Source of the DNA: Acidobacteriota bacterium
GTDB lineage: Bacteria > Acidobacteriota > Terriglobia > Terriglobales > Acidobacteriaceae
Direction: 5' to 3'
Assembly: GCA_023410055.1 (NCBI GenBank)
Contig: JAEYQK010000064.1
Location: 1-64,000 of the forward strand
Length of the DNA: 64,000 nt
Both the position numbers and the translations under genes were made by a program. A model generated the notes under the pieces. It had not been told where the DNA came from, did no database searches, and was given only the letters and a program-made list of their open reading frames with translations. Below are positions 1 through 9,186 of the stretch, in pieces (within the stretch, counting starts at the first letter, position 1; every line of letters begins with the position of its first letter).

Positions 1-27
1 CGTTTTCTGGTACCGAAAGCAGAGTGC

Positions 28-1107
28 TCATGCTACTGCAAGATTGCCGGCGATCTCGGAGTCGTCGGAGGCTGCAACGTCGACCGCCTGCGGATGCAAA
101 ATGTCCGCATACGCTTTCGCGTATTTCTTGACCATTGCTGTCAGTGAGAACCGTTGCGAAACGTAGGACCGAACGGTTTCCGATTTGAAATTCTGTCCCG
201 CGCTACGTGCGCATGCTGCGAGTTCGTCCACCGAACGACAAATTGCACCGCTGATGCCTTCGGCGACGATCTCCTGTACGGACCCGCCTGGCAGGGCCAA
301 GACTGGAGCGCCACAAGCCATGGCCTCAATCATCACCAGACCAAACGGCTCATCCCACTGAATGGGAAATAACAACGCAAGCGACTTCCCGAGTAGCTCG
401 TTCTTCTCCTTGAGCCCCGCCCCTCCGACATATTCGATGAATCGGCCGTCAACATGCGGTTTGATTTCAGTTTCGAAGTAATCGCGAAACAACGGTTGCA
501 CTTCGCCAGCGATCTTCAGAGGGATTCCGGCTTTCTTCGCAACCTGGATCGCCAGATGAGTGCCCTTGATGGGAGCAATGCGTCCAAGAAAGCTTAAGTG
601 CGTTCTCTTGTTGCTCGGCTTGTAGAGGCTCACGTCGATACCGTGATGGATTGTGCGCATCCTCGGCATCGTTTCCCGCCTACGCTGAAAATCGCTGATC
701 GTAACGTATGTAATCTCGGGATAATACTCATAGAAGGCACTCAGTCCCGGTTCGTAAGGATGGTGCATCGTATAGATTATCGGCGTCTTCACAAGTCTTG
801 AGTGCGCGAGGCCCGGCAGATTGTTCAAATGGATGGCATCACAAGTGCGTGTCGCATCAGCAACGGCCCACGCCGTGTGATTGATATCCTTCAGGTTGGC
901 GTAGATCTCTCCTTTGATTGGCCACTGTGAATGATCGTACAGATACCGCCTTGGCGCGTTCACTGTTGACTCGCCGTTACAATAGACCACCACATCAATT
1001 CCAAGTCCTCTCAATCCCTCTGCTAAGTGGGCAATGAATAGCTCAGTGCCGCCGTACACTCTAGGAGGAACTGAAATAAAGGGTGGCGCGACTAAACCTA
1101 TTCTCAT
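28..1107 (-). CDS. Family 4 glycosyltransferase
   Basis: Predicted retaining GT-B glycosyltransferase of the GT4 class that transfers a sugar from a nucleotide-sugar donor in the cytoplasm. The N-terminal Rossmann half opens MRIGLVAPPF and has the glycine-rich acceptor loop YGGTE. The C-terminal half carries FLGRIAPIKG and the donor-binding EPFGLVMIEAMACGAPVLA segment with the E-x7-E pattern. Length of about 359 residues is normal. A TTG at 1119 is possible, but the ATG at 1107 follows GAGAGGG and gives the usual MRIGL start. It is the last gene seen in a minus-strand glycan cluster, separated from the next by about 130 bp. Donor and acceptor cannot be told from sequence. Confidence 0.88.
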   Translation of the reverse strand: MRIGLVAPPFISVPPRVYGGTELFIAHLAEGLRGLGIDVVVYCNGESTVNAPRRYLYDHSQWPIKGEIYANLKDINHTAWAVADATRTCDAIHLNNLPGLAHSRLVKTPIIYTMHHPYEPGLSAFYEYYPEITYVTISDFQRRRETMPRMRTIHHGIDVSLYKPSNKRTHLSFLGRIAPIKGTHLAIQVAKKAGIPLKIAGEVQPLFRDYFETEIKPHVDGRFIEYVGGAGLKEKNELLGKSLALLFPIQWDEPFGLVMIEAMACGAPVLALPGGSVQEIVAEGISGAICRSVDELAACARSAGQNFKSETVRSYVSQRFSLTAMVKKYAKAYADILHPQAVDVAASDDSEIAGNLAVA

Positions 1108-1237
1108 GGACCCTCTCAATTGACTCAGTTGCTGGGGCTTACGTTGTCGACGAGTTCAAGGGCAGGTACGTTTCTTTTTGGGATGCGTTCGAGGTGTGGG
1201 AGTTTGCATCACAACGAGCGCCGGCGCGGAATGACTT

Positions 1238-2344
1238 TTAGCCCGCCACTGCCATGGGTGTTTTGGACTTGCCGGAATTGCTCAGAACAGAATCTACAGC
1301 TGCTTCGAACTGCTGCGCTCTGCGGTCGCTCGTATGCTCGGCCAACACGCGTTCCTGCGCGCGTTCGCCTATGCGGCGCAACTCCGCGTGGTCCGTATCG
1401 CGAATGTAGCTCACGACATCGCAGCTAGAATCGGGCACCAAGATTTCCTGCCCCGGCTTGAAGAACTCATCGAGGCCCGCCCAAGTGTCGGTAACAATGG
1501 TGGCCGCACATGCCGCCGCTTCGAATAGTCGCACGGATGGCGAGTAACCAGCCAACACCATATCGTGTCGGGTGACGTTTAGGGTCAATCGCGAAGAAGA
1601 ATAGAAACGGGCATGCCACTTTGGATTCAAGTGCGTTATTCGTCGAAGATTGCTGGGCCACGAAACGCTCTTCGGATACTGCGGTCCCGCAACGATGAAC
1701 TTGCGATCCCTCAGCTCCCGAGCGGGAACGCACAACAGCGCTTCGATTTTCGGCTGTCGATCCGGGGCATAAGTTCCCATGTAGCTCAGATCGCATGTGA
1801 AGCGTTTGAGGCCGGGGAATCTACGATACTGCTCCGGATCAAATGAACAGTAGAGTGGCACCGCTCGCGGCGCTCCAAAGCGAGCTTGTATCTCGCGAAG
1901 CATTGGGCCGCCGGTGAAGCTGAAGTACAAATCCAAGCCCGCGATCTGTTCGCGTTTGATGTAGTCGGCGCCACCACGTTCGCCAAGTTGGGCGACCGTA
2001 ATCGGCGTATCGATATCGTAGAACGCGCGTACTGCAGTAGAGTCCAGCACTTCGTCGAGCGCTTCGATCCCGTTCGGAAAATACGAACCTACGACTGCCA
2101 CATCGGAGTCTCGCATTTCTCGGCGCACGCCTTGCACAACATCGCGCCATTCCGAGAAAAGCCGCACGTCACAGAATGCGGGCTCCGGTAAATCGCGGTT
2201 CGAGGCGTACCATTCAACGTCTCGCTCGTAGAACACGATCCGGTGTCCCCGAGCGTGCAGGGCTTTACACAGAGCACGAAAGGTCGTCGCGTGTCCGTTT
2301 CCCCAAGACGATGTGATGGACAATCCGAAAATGACAATCTTCAT
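1238..2344 (-). CDS. CgeB-like glycosyltransferase (first of three in tandem)
   Basis: A 368-residue protein of the CgeB/Glyco_trans_1_2 type (GT-B fold). It opens MKIVIFGLSITSSWGNGHATT and in the C-terminal half has SVRLFEAAACAATIVTDTWAGLDEFF, the family's donor-site region, followed by PGQEILV. The N-terminal half is much less conserved than in GT4 enzymes. The start overlaps the stop of the upstream gene by 4 bp (ATGA), so the two are translationally coupled. It is clearly related to the next gene, with the same opening and the same TDAWAG/TDTWAG motif, so the pair arose by duplication. Substrate unknown. Confidence 0.85.
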   Translation of the reverse strand: MKIVIFGLSITSSWGNGHATTFRALCKALHARGHRIVFYERDVEWYASNRDLPEPAFCDVRLFSEWRDVVQGVRREMRDSDVAVVGSYFPNGIEALDEVLDSTAVRAFYDIDTPITVAQLGERGGADYIKREQIAGLDLYFSFTGGPMLREIQARFGAPRAVPLYCSFDPEQYRRFPGLKRFTCDLSYMGTYAPDRQPKIEALLCVPARELRDRKFIVAGPQYPKSVSWPSNLRRITHLNPKWHARFYSSSRLTLNVTRHDMVLAGYSPSVRLFEAAACAATIVTDTWAGLDEFFKPGQEILVPDSSCDVVSYIRDTDHAELRRIGERAQERVLAEHTSDRRAQQFEAAVDSVLSNSGKSKTPMAVAG

Positions 2345-3453
2345 CGTAGGCCTCGAAGCGGAAGCTGTTCCGGCACTGTCGATGGCACAGCCCCACGCTC
2401 GCAGATTATCCGATGGACCGTTTCAGCTCTCAGCGCATAAGTATGATCGCGAAGAGCTCGCTGCCGCATTGCCTCTCCAATCTGGTTTGCGTGCTGCTCG
2501 CTGGTCTCGCGCAGGAACATGGCGATATGCTCCGCTGAACTTGCGACCAGTATCTCCTTACCCGGCTCGAAGAAGTCCTCAACGCCAGCCCACGCATCGG
2601 TGATCATGCATGTTCCGGCTCCAGCAGCCTCGAACACCCGCGTAGGAGGTGAGAATCCGACCTCGGCCATGCTGTCACGATTTATGTTGAGCACCATTCG
2701 CGCCGAACAGTTGACTCTGTTGTGGTCCTCTGTCGCGACGTGACCGATCCAACGAACGTTTGACGGCAATTGCTTTCCGCCCCATCCTTCGCCGCCGAGA
2801 ATGAACCTCATTTCAGGAGCGAGCTCGGCAGCACGCAAAAAGAACTGTTCAACGCGACTCTCGCGATCTGGAAGTCTGTGGCCGACGAATGCCAAGTCGC
2901 AGCTCAGGCTCTCGTCGGGCTTCACTGGATGGTGTGTCTCTGGATCCAGTGCGTTGTAGATCGGATAGCAATTCGCCGCACCCAACTTCAGATAATGTTC
3001 TACAACTGTCGGGCCGCCACCATACGTAAACACGAAATCGTATTCCGGGATCAGAGCTCGGAACGGATCATTTCTGTCTGCCTCAACCCTCACCAGCGTT
3101 GCGGGAGCATCAACATCCCAGTATGCAACCAGCCCGCCCGAGGTGCCGCACTCCAGTACCGCGCGCTCCAGCAAATCGTCTTCTGCACCTACGCCGCTGT
3201 GCTTGATTACCAAGTCGCAGTCTGACGCGATTCTGAGCATGTGATCGATATCCCTGGGAGTTTGATAGACGAGCACTTCAACGTAGCCGACATCGGCGGC
3301 ATCCCGGTGCTTCTGGCGATCATAGATGTCAGGTTCTGCGAACGTCACCTCGTGACCGAGAGCGGCGAGGCCCTTGTATATACCTCTGTAATAGGTCGCC
3401 GCGCCATTCCAGTAGGACGACGTTATGCTGGAACCAAAGACGAATATTTTCAT
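2341..3453 (-). CDS. CgeB-like glycosyltransferase (second of three)
   Basis: A 370-residue paralogue of the downstream gene, opening MKIFVFGSSITSSYWNGAATY. Its C-terminal region PTRVFEAAGAGTCMITDAWAGVEDFFEPGKEILV matches the CgeB/Glyco_trans_1_2 donor-binding region. The middle section contains YWDVDAPATL and FTYGGGPTVVEHY, conserved between both copies. It overlaps both neighbours by 4 bp. It probably adds a sugar to the same growing glycan or small glycoside as its neighbours; this is inferred from context only. Confidence 0.85.
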   Translation of the reverse strand: MKIFVFGSSITSSYWNGAATYYRGIYKGLAALGHEVTFAEPDIYDRQKHRDAADVGYVEVLVYQTPRDIDHMLRIASDCDLVIKHSGVGAEDDLLERAVLECGTSGGLVAYWDVDAPATLVRVEADRNDPFRALIPEYDFVFTYGGGPTVVEHYLKLGAANCYPIYNALDPETHHPVKPDESLSCDLAFVGHRLPDRESRVEQFFLRAAELAPEMRFILGGEGWGGKQLPSNVRWIGHVATEDHNRVNCSARMVLNINRDSMAEVGFSPPTRVFEAAGAGTCMITDAWAGVEDFFEPGKEILVASSAEHIAMFLRETSEQHANQIGEAMRQRALRDHTYALRAETVHRIICERGAVPSTVPEQLPLRGLR

Positions 3454-4568
3454 CGTCCGATCTCCTCGATGATCCCCAACAACTGTTCGGCCCGATGCTC
3501 ACACGTATGCTTGGCTCGAATAGTGGCCAATCCACTCTGCGCCATCTGCTCCCGCGCTCTATCGTCTTTCAGAAGCCACGCGATTTCATTCTTCATCCCT
3601 TCAGAGTCGGAGACGGTCAAATAGTCTTGCCCGGGACGGAACAATCCTTCGACGTCAGTCCACGGTGAACACAAGAGCGGAATCCCACAGGCAAGCGCTT
3701 CGAATACCCGAATCGTCGGAATTCCACTCAATCCGTTTGCATACTGTCGCCGCGGGACATGCAACGTCACTTTGCTCTTTGCGTAAGTCTGCGGGGTTTC
3801 CAAGTTCGGCAGGTATCCGCAATATGCAATTCCGGCTTGTGCCAGCTTCCGAAGCCCTTCACCCGGATAACGAACTCCATGCACGGCGAACTTCGCGTTG
3901 GGCAGTTCTCTAGCCGGCCCGATCAAATAGTCCTGAAGCTCACGGGTTCGTTCTTCATCGCCCCAGTTTCCAACCCATAGGATGTCCCACTCCTTCGTGC
4001 GCTCCAGCGGAGCGAAGTGACGGACGTCCGCCGCCTCGTGGAAAGTCCAAGCTTGCGCCACACCAAATCCGTCGAGATAGATCTTGCGAATTGCCTCGCC
4101 GAATGCAAGCACCCCATCGAAGTTGTGCAACTGCATCCGCAGAATCTCGCCTGCATTCGTATAGGCGCGATGGTGAGTGTCATGGAACAACGCGGTGAAG
4201 CCGAACTCTCTTTTAAACGACAGGATTGCACCGACGATAGCGGGATCATTCCACTCGTGGATGATAACGATCTCTGCGCCCTTCAATTGTTCCCGAAGAT
4301 AGTCCTGCAAACCGGCGTCATTGTTGTAGAACCTGACGCTTAACTCTGGGAAGCTCTTGCGGAACTCATCAACAGCGTCAGCCGCGCGATCGCCTTCCTG
4401 TCTCACAAGATTGCTCAGCGACCATGCGCCAAGCTGTTCGTAACAGCGGACCTCATGCCCTCTTCTTACCAGTGAACTGGCAAGCCCGCGCAGGAAGTGC
4501 GCATTCCCGTGATTCCAGTCCGACACCCATGAGTGCGCGAAGTAGCGAATCGATAGTTTCCCGTTCAC
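3450..4568 (-). CDS. CgeB-like glycosyltransferase (third of three)
   Basis: A 372-residue member of the same broad family but more diverged. It opens MNGKLSIRYFAHSWVSDWNHGNAHF and has the C-terminal TIRVFEALACGIPLLCSPWTDVEGLF donor-site block and PGQDYLTV. The central segment FHDTHHRAYTNAGEILRM is not shared with the other two copies. Four-base overlaps with genes on both sides indicate coupled translation. Function as a glycosyltransferase is well supported by family; acceptor and donor are unknown. Confidence 0.83.
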   Translation of the reverse strand: MNGKLSIRYFAHSWVSDWNHGNAHFLRGLASSLVRRGHEVRCYEQLGAWSLSNLVRQEGDRAADAVDEFRKSFPELSVRFYNNDAGLQDYLREQLKGAEIVIIHEWNDPAIVGAILSFKREFGFTALFHDTHHRAYTNAGEILRMQLHNFDGVLAFGEAIRKIYLDGFGVAQAWTFHEAADVRHFAPLERTKEWDILWVGNWGDEERTRELQDYLIGPARELPNAKFAVHGVRYPGEGLRKLAQAGIAYCGYLPNLETPQTYAKSKVTLHVPRRQYANGLSGIPTIRVFEALACGIPLLCSPWTDVEGLFRPGQDYLTVSDSEGMKNEIAWLLKDDRAREQMAQSGLATIRAKHTCEHRAEQLLGIIEEIGR

Positions 4569-5662
4569 GCTGCGGTCGCCTCCGTCATCACGAGAGATCG
4601 GTAGAGCCCGAGATAGTTCTCAACCATACGGTCCGATGTGTAGTTCTTGCGGGCATGATCGTAGGCCGCTCTCGCGTACCGGACCCTCTCTCTGTCATCA
4701 CCGCTAAGCCGTCGAATACATTCGCCCAGGCTCTCTGCATCGTTCTTGTCGAAATAGCAGATTGCGGCGCCCCACAGTTCACGGAAGCTTGGAATGTCAT
4801 TTGCGACGATTGCGCAGCGCGACAATGCTGCCTCAACGAGGGCAAGTCCGAAAGGCTCGTACCGCGAGGTTGCCACATAAATCGGTGCCCGCGCATATAG
4901 GTTGCGAAGTTGAATCTCGTTCTGAACGCCTTTGAAGCGCAGCGTGCTAGAGACGTGCGCGCGAGCGCCTGATCCGTCCGGGCTTTCTGCTGCTCCGGCG
5001 ACATACAGCGGGATCGGCGAATCAATGTGATTCAGCAATGCGACCTGCTTCCCGGCGTCCCACAGTCTTCCAACAGAAAGCGCGTACGATTCTTTCGTGA
5101 TGTGCGGATTGAAGAGGCTCGGATTGCGACCATTGTGAACGACCAATGGTTTTCGCGGTGACAAATAGTTTGCCCGCACCGTTTGCATCATCCATTCCGA
5201 AGGCGCGACCACCATATCTGCCGCAGCCAATCCTGCCGCAACCGTGTCGCGATACCACCGATTCCAAGTGCTATCCGGAGGCTCCTCACCGTGCACCTCC
5301 ATCCACCAGCTCACCACATCACTGTGAGCAACTACCAGCCTCGGCACATCGACGTCCAGATTGCCGTAACAGTACTGGTTCAGATGAAGCACGTCTGGCT
5401 GCACTTCCCGAATGATCGCGGAAAGATATTCTGACGAGACGCCAATATCGTCTCCCGCATCCTGCATCCATTCCAGGCGAAAAGCCGTCGGACGATAGTC
5501 GACGCCTACCAGAGGGCTGAGCCACGACGTCTGTTCTTGGGAAGGGATGTTCCCAAACGAGACGAGCGTCACACGAACTCTTCTGCGGGCGAGCCCAGTC
5601 ACAAGTTCGCGAACATACATCCACACGCCGCCCACCGTGTCGGCCGTGATTAGCACGTGCAT
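4565..5662 (-). CDS. Family 4 glycosyltransferase
   Basis: A 365-residue GT-B enzyme opening MHVLITADTVGGVWMYVREL, with the glycine-rich acceptor loop and a C-terminal GT4 domain (SVGRLWDAGKQVALL, then TSRYEPFGLALVEAALSRCAIV, with the E-x7-E pair). The start lies inside the last codons of the upstream radical SAM gene (13 bp overlap) and its stop overlaps the next start. The opening resembles GT4 enzymes encoded beside B12-radical SAM genes, but the substrate is not deducible. Confidence 0.87.
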   Translation of the reverse strand: MHVLITADTVGGVWMYVRELVTGLARRRVRVTLVSFGNIPSQEQTSWLSPLVGVDYRPTAFRLEWMQDAGDDIGVSSEYLSAIIREVQPDVLHLNQYCYGNLDVDVPRLVVAHSDVVSWWMEVHGEEPPDSTWNRWYRDTVAAGLAAADMVVAPSEWMMQTVRANYLSPRKPLVVHNGRNPSLFNPHITKESYALSVGRLWDAGKQVALLNHIDSPIPLYVAGAAESPDGSGARAHVSSTLRFKGVQNEIQLRNLYARAPIYVATSRYEPFGLALVEAALSRCAIVANDIPSFRELWGAAICYFDKNDAESLGECIRRLSGDDRERVRYARAAYDHARKNYTSDRMVENYLGLYRSLVMTEATAA

Positions 5663-6936
5663 TCCAAGTCCTCGATCGCCGCAGGTTGCTGTACTTGTAT
5701 GTCGCTGTATCCCTTTCCACCGAATGCCGAGGTGTAGTAATGGTGCGCCCGCTCCCAGGCTTGATCGTCAATAGGCCCGAACATCTGCGTATACAACGGA
5801 GTTCCAGGGAACGGAAACATCGGCACGGGTTCGCTCACCCAGACGCCATTCGCCTTGAGCTGCTCCTGCCAACGTTGAATGTCGTCTTTGTTGTCCCGCT
5901 CGGTTAGTATCAGGTTCGCCTGAACCCACGGTATCTTCTTTCGTGCGTAAATCAGCAGCTCGGATAAGCGCTCGGTTGTCATCCGGCAGTTCTTGTTCAG
6001 ATCGTCGCGACCTTGATCCGTAATCGACTCAATTCCACACTCGATTGAAATCGTGTGCGCGCGCCCAAGCAAATCAATGGACTCTTCATCCCACAGATCG
6101 ATTCGCGTCTGGAATCCAATGTTAACTTTCCGTTCTGCTATGCCTTCGAGTAGCTTCCGAACGTTCTTGCCCACTCCAAAAATCTCGTCGATGAAGTAGA
6201 TGTAGTCGACGCCTCGCGCAACGAGTTGGTCGACTTCGGTCAGCACGGCATCAACGCTGCGCTCTCGAAATTTGTTGCGGAACAGGGTCTTGTTGCAGAA
6301 GGTGCATGCCCAAGGACATCCGCGAGCAAACTCCAACTCGGCTCCGTGCCCCTCACCCCAAAAGACGTGATGACGATGATGTCGCCGTTCCAGCGGATAC
6401 TCAACAAAGTCCAGCGCCGCGAGGGTGTGCATGTCTACGACAGCGGTGGTCGGAGTCACGTGCGTGCCCGCGTCGTCTCGCCAGCAGCATCCTTCGATTT
6501 CGCTCCACGGTTTCGAAGCCAGTTCCGCAAGGGTCAGATCAGCCTCGCCTCGCATAGCCACATCACAATTAAGCTTTCGCAGAACGGCGCTGGGCGTAGC
6601 TGACGAGTGCGGGCCAATCGCGACTCTCTTGGCCTTCGTCTTCAGTTCCGTAAACCACTTCAGTGGGATACGCAACTCCGGAGGCGGACACCGCCAAAAC
6701 AGATAGGACGGCGCCGTAGGTATAACCAGAAGGTCAGGAGAAAATGCCGAAACCCTCTTCTGCACCTCATCGGTCGACAACGATTCCAACTGCGCGTCGA
6801 TCAGAACGCAATCGTAGCCAGCGTCTCGAATTTTCGCCTGAGCAAACATCAGTTCCAGCGGATAGTGCGGATCGTGACAGCCGAAGTAGGTCGAGCCCCT
6901 GAAGTCCCAGTTCGGGTTAACGAGCGCGTACCTCAT
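5650..6936 (-). CDS. B12-binding-domain radical SAM protein
   Basis: A 428-residue enzyme. Residues ~1-150 form a Rossmann-like cobalamin-binding-type domain (VLIDAQLESLSTDEV, LLVIPTAPSYLFW, VAIGPHSS). Residues ~190-400 form a radical SAM barrel with C207-x3-C211-x2-C214 (ARGCPWACTFC) to bind the 4Fe-4S cluster. No DxHxxG base-off cobalamin motif is visible, so B12 binding is doubtful. Start ATG at 6936 was chosen because it overlaps the upstream stop as ATGA; the longer reading frame runs inside the neighbouring epimerase. From memory it resembles the family named TIGR04295, found with a methyltransferase family TIGR04290; this is not checked. It probably modifies the sugar or aglycone made by the cluster. 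Confidence 0.85.
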   Translation of the reverse strand: MRYALVNPNWDFRGSTYFGCHDPHYPLELMFAQAKIRDAGYDCVLIDAQLESLSTDEVQKRVSAFSPDLLVIPTAPSYLFWRCPPPELRIPLKWFTELKTKAKRVAIGPHSSATPSAVLRKLNCDVAMRGEADLTLAELASKPWSEIEGCCWRDDAGTHVTPTTAVVDMHTLAALDFVEYPLERRHHRHHVFWGEGHGAELEFARGCPWACTFCNKTLFRNKFRERSVDAVLTEVDQLVARGVDYIYFIDEIFGVGKNVRKLLEGIAERKVNIGFQTRIDLWDEESIDLLGRAHTISIECGIESITDQGRDDLNKNCRMTTERLSELLIYARKKIPWVQANLILTERDNKDDIQRWQEQLKANGVWVSEPVPMFPFPGTPLYTQMFGPIDDQAWERAHHYYTSAFGGKGYSDIQVQQPAAIEDLECTC

Positions 6937-8039
6937 GCTGCCGTCCCCGGGACATCCTGCAGTTCTGGAGTCCGCATTGGACGCACGAGTGACGGAGTCG
7001 AAAACGCCTGACGATTGGCTCTCCACCATTCGTAGACTTCGTGGAGGGTTTCGCGCACGCTATACAGCGGCTTCCAACCCGTCTCACGATGCAACTTCGT
7101 GAAGTCCGTGACGTATATGAACTGATCGCCGGGACGACGCTGACTTGTCCGAAACCGAAGTTTGCGCCCGGTCATTTCTTCGATTTCTTCCATCAACTCG
7201 ATCAAGGAAACCGTGTTTTCCGGGCCACCACCGATGTTGTAGATCTGACCCTCGGTCGTCGGTCGCGCTGCCAAAACGAATTCGAACGCTCGCAGCAGGT
7301 CGTGAACGCAAAGGATATCTCGTACCTGACGACCATCGCCGTAAACAAAGATTGGAGCATCGCGCAGGGCCGAATACAGAAAGTGCGCGACCCAGCCCTG
7401 ATCCTCGTTTCCAAACTGCCTCGGTCCGGCAATGCACGACATTCGCAACACTACGGTCGGAAGATCGAACATGCGTGCATAGTCACGTACATACTGGTCG
7501 GCCGCTCCCTTTGAGCACCCATAAGGAGAATGGAAATCGAGCGCCTGCTGCTCAGCAATTCCCTGGCAATCCCGGTACGCATAACGCTTGGCGGTTTCCA
7601 CCAAATTGCACCGGTTCATGTCGCCATAAACCTTGTTCGTTGAAGTGAAGAGCACAAAAGGTCGCCTGCCACTCTTGCGCGCAGCCTCGAGGATGTTCAG
7701 CGTCCCGCCCACATTCACCTCGAAGTCCGCTCTCGGATCTTCCAACGAGGTGGTTACCGCAACCTGCGCAGCGAAGTTGTATATTTCCGTAGCTGTGCGC
7801 GCGGCTCTGTCAACCATACTCGCGTCTCGCACATCGCCGATCGTGACTTCCAGTCGCCCTGAGCTGCGAGGGTTCTTCTGCAGCGCATTCAGGTTGTGCC
7901 GTGCGCCATGTCGAGACAGATTATCGACAATATGCAGCTTCGCATTCGACGTCTCTAGTAAGCGATTGGCCCAGTTTGACCCGATAAAGCCAGCTCCTCC
8001 GAATATAAGTACGGAGCGAAATCGTTCTGACTTCTTCAT
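6933..8039 (-). CDS. SDR nucleotide-sugar epimerase, CDP-paratose 2-epimerase-like
   Basis: Extended short-chain dehydrogenase of 368 residues. NAD-binding GGAGFIGS lies near residue 14, the catalytic YGCSK (YxxxK) sits in SPYGCSKGAADQYVRDYA, and RMSCIAGPRQFGNEDQGWVAHF is typical of CDP-paratose/tyvelose 2-epimerase-like proteins. It would epimerise or otherwise modify the sugar of a nucleotide-sugar in the cytoplasm. It is coupled by ATGA overlap to the radical SAM gene and lies 25 bp from a second epimerase. The exact nucleotide and sugar are not known; another epimerase or dehydratase activity is possible. Confidence 0.86.
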   Translation of the reverse strand: MKKSERFRSVLIFGGAGFIGSNWANRLLETSNAKLHIVDNLSRHGARHNLNALQKNPRSSGRLEVTIGDVRDASMVDRAARTATEIYNFAAQVAVTTSLEDPRADFEVNVGGTLNILEAARKSGRRPFVLFTSTNKVYGDMNRCNLVETAKRYAYRDCQGIAEQQALDFHSPYGCSKGAADQYVRDYARMFDLPTVVLRMSCIAGPRQFGNEDQGWVAHFLYSALRDAPIFVYGDGRQVRDILCVHDLLRAFEFVLAARPTTEGQIYNIGGGPENTVSLIELMEEIEEMTGRKLRFRTSQRRPGDQFIYVTDFTKLHRETGWKPLYSVRETLHEVYEWWRANRQAFSTPSLVRPMRTPELQDVPGTAA

Positions 8040-8064
8040 CTCTCTTCCACTTCCCCAGGGGTAC

Positions 8065-9183
8065 TCAAGCTGTCAATCCGTAAACGTTCAGTTGTTCTAC
8101 GGCTTCTGACGCGCGATCGTCCGCCGTCTGTGATCGTAGCCATTCGGTCAATTCACGTATCCCGTCTGTGAAGTCCACTTTCGGCGTATATCCGAGCACT
8201 CGCGCTGCTTTGGAAATGTCCGCAAAACAATGGCGTATGTCACCGGCTCTGTACTTGCTCGTCACCTCAACGCCCCAGTCGACTTCAAGAGCCTGGGCCA
8301 GCACGTTCGCTACTTCGCAAATCGAGATTGGCCGTCCGGAACCGATGTTCAGTGCCATGCCGTCGGCCTTCTGGCACTCCATCGCAAGCAGGTTCGCATG
8401 AACAATATCCTTCACGCTTACAAAGTCACGCATCTGTTCTCCGTCTTCGAAGATGAGAGGCTTGTTGCCGTTCAGCAAACGTGAAGCAAATATCGCCGCC
8501 ACCCCGGTATAAGGATTGGAAAGTGCCTGCCGCGTGCCATAGATATTGAAGTACCGCATCGCAACCGTCGGAACGCCGTACGTGCGCCCGAACAGGAGGC
8601 ACATCTCCTCCTGGTCTTTCTTCGAAAGAGCATAAATAGACGTGCACTGCAACGGTTTGCTTTCATCCGTGGGAACAGGCTTCAGTGCGCGATCGCACTC
8701 GGGACATCGCATCTCCCACTGCTTCTTTCGCAGCTGGTCGTTCTCTCGGGGCGGCGGTGCCATCTCGCCGCAAGTCTCGCATTCGTACTTGCCTTCTCCG
8801 TAGATGGACATCGAAGACGCCACCACAAGTTTTTCGACTTTGCACCTTCCGTCCAGGAGAGACTGCAGCAGCGTTGCTGTCCCCTGCGTATTTGCGCCCA
8901 CGTAGTTCGTGATCTCGTACATGGACTGCCCGACACCGACTGCCGCAGCAAGATGAAACACGACGTCGATGCCTCGAACAACGTTGCGCAACAAATCCAG
9001 ATCGCGCATATCCCCGCGCACGAATTCCACCTCGCGCGCCAGATAGGACGGCATGCCATCCGGGTGCACCTGCGGGCTCAGGCTGTCGTAAACGCGAACA
9101 GAGTGGCCCTGCTTAACCACCGCGTCCACAAGGTGCGATCCCACGAAGCCTGCACCACCCGTTACCAAGACCCGCTTTCCCAT
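8065..9183 (-). CDS. SDR nucleotide-sugar epimerase with a CxxC...CxxC insertion
   Basis: A 372-residue extended SDR with NAD motif GGAGFVGS (residues 9-16), an SSMSIYG active-site strand, YALSK (Y184, K188) and RYFNIYGTRQALSNPYTGV. Between ~131 and 170 there is an insertion bearing two CxxC pairs (C135/C138 and C160/C163), which looks like a small zinc ribbon. From memory a similar insertion occurs in dTDP-L-rhamnose 4-epimerase-like proteins; UDP-glucose 4-epimerase is the other common label. It starts 4 bp before the glycosidase-like gene ends. Role: interconverting a nucleotide-sugar donor for the cluster's glycosyltransferases. Confidence 0.86.
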   Translation of the reverse strand: MGKRVLVTGGAGFVGSHLVDAVVKQGHSVRVYDSLSPQVHPDGMPSYLAREVEFVRGDMRDLDLLRNVVRGIDVVFHLAAAVGVGQSMYEITNYVGANTQGTATLLQSLLDGRCKVEKLVVASSMSIYGEGKYECETCGEMAPPPRENDQLRKKQWEMRCPECDRALKPVPTDESKPLQCTSIYALSKKDQEEMCLLFGRTYGVPTVAMRYFNIYGTRQALSNPYTGVAAIFASRLLNGNKPLIFEDGEQMRDFVSVKDIVHANLLAMECQKADGMALNIGSGRPISICEVANVLAQALEVDWGVEVTSKYRAGDIRHCFADISKAARVLGYTPKVDFTDGIRELTEWLRSQTADDRASEAVEQLNVYGLTA

Positions 9184-9186
9184 GCT

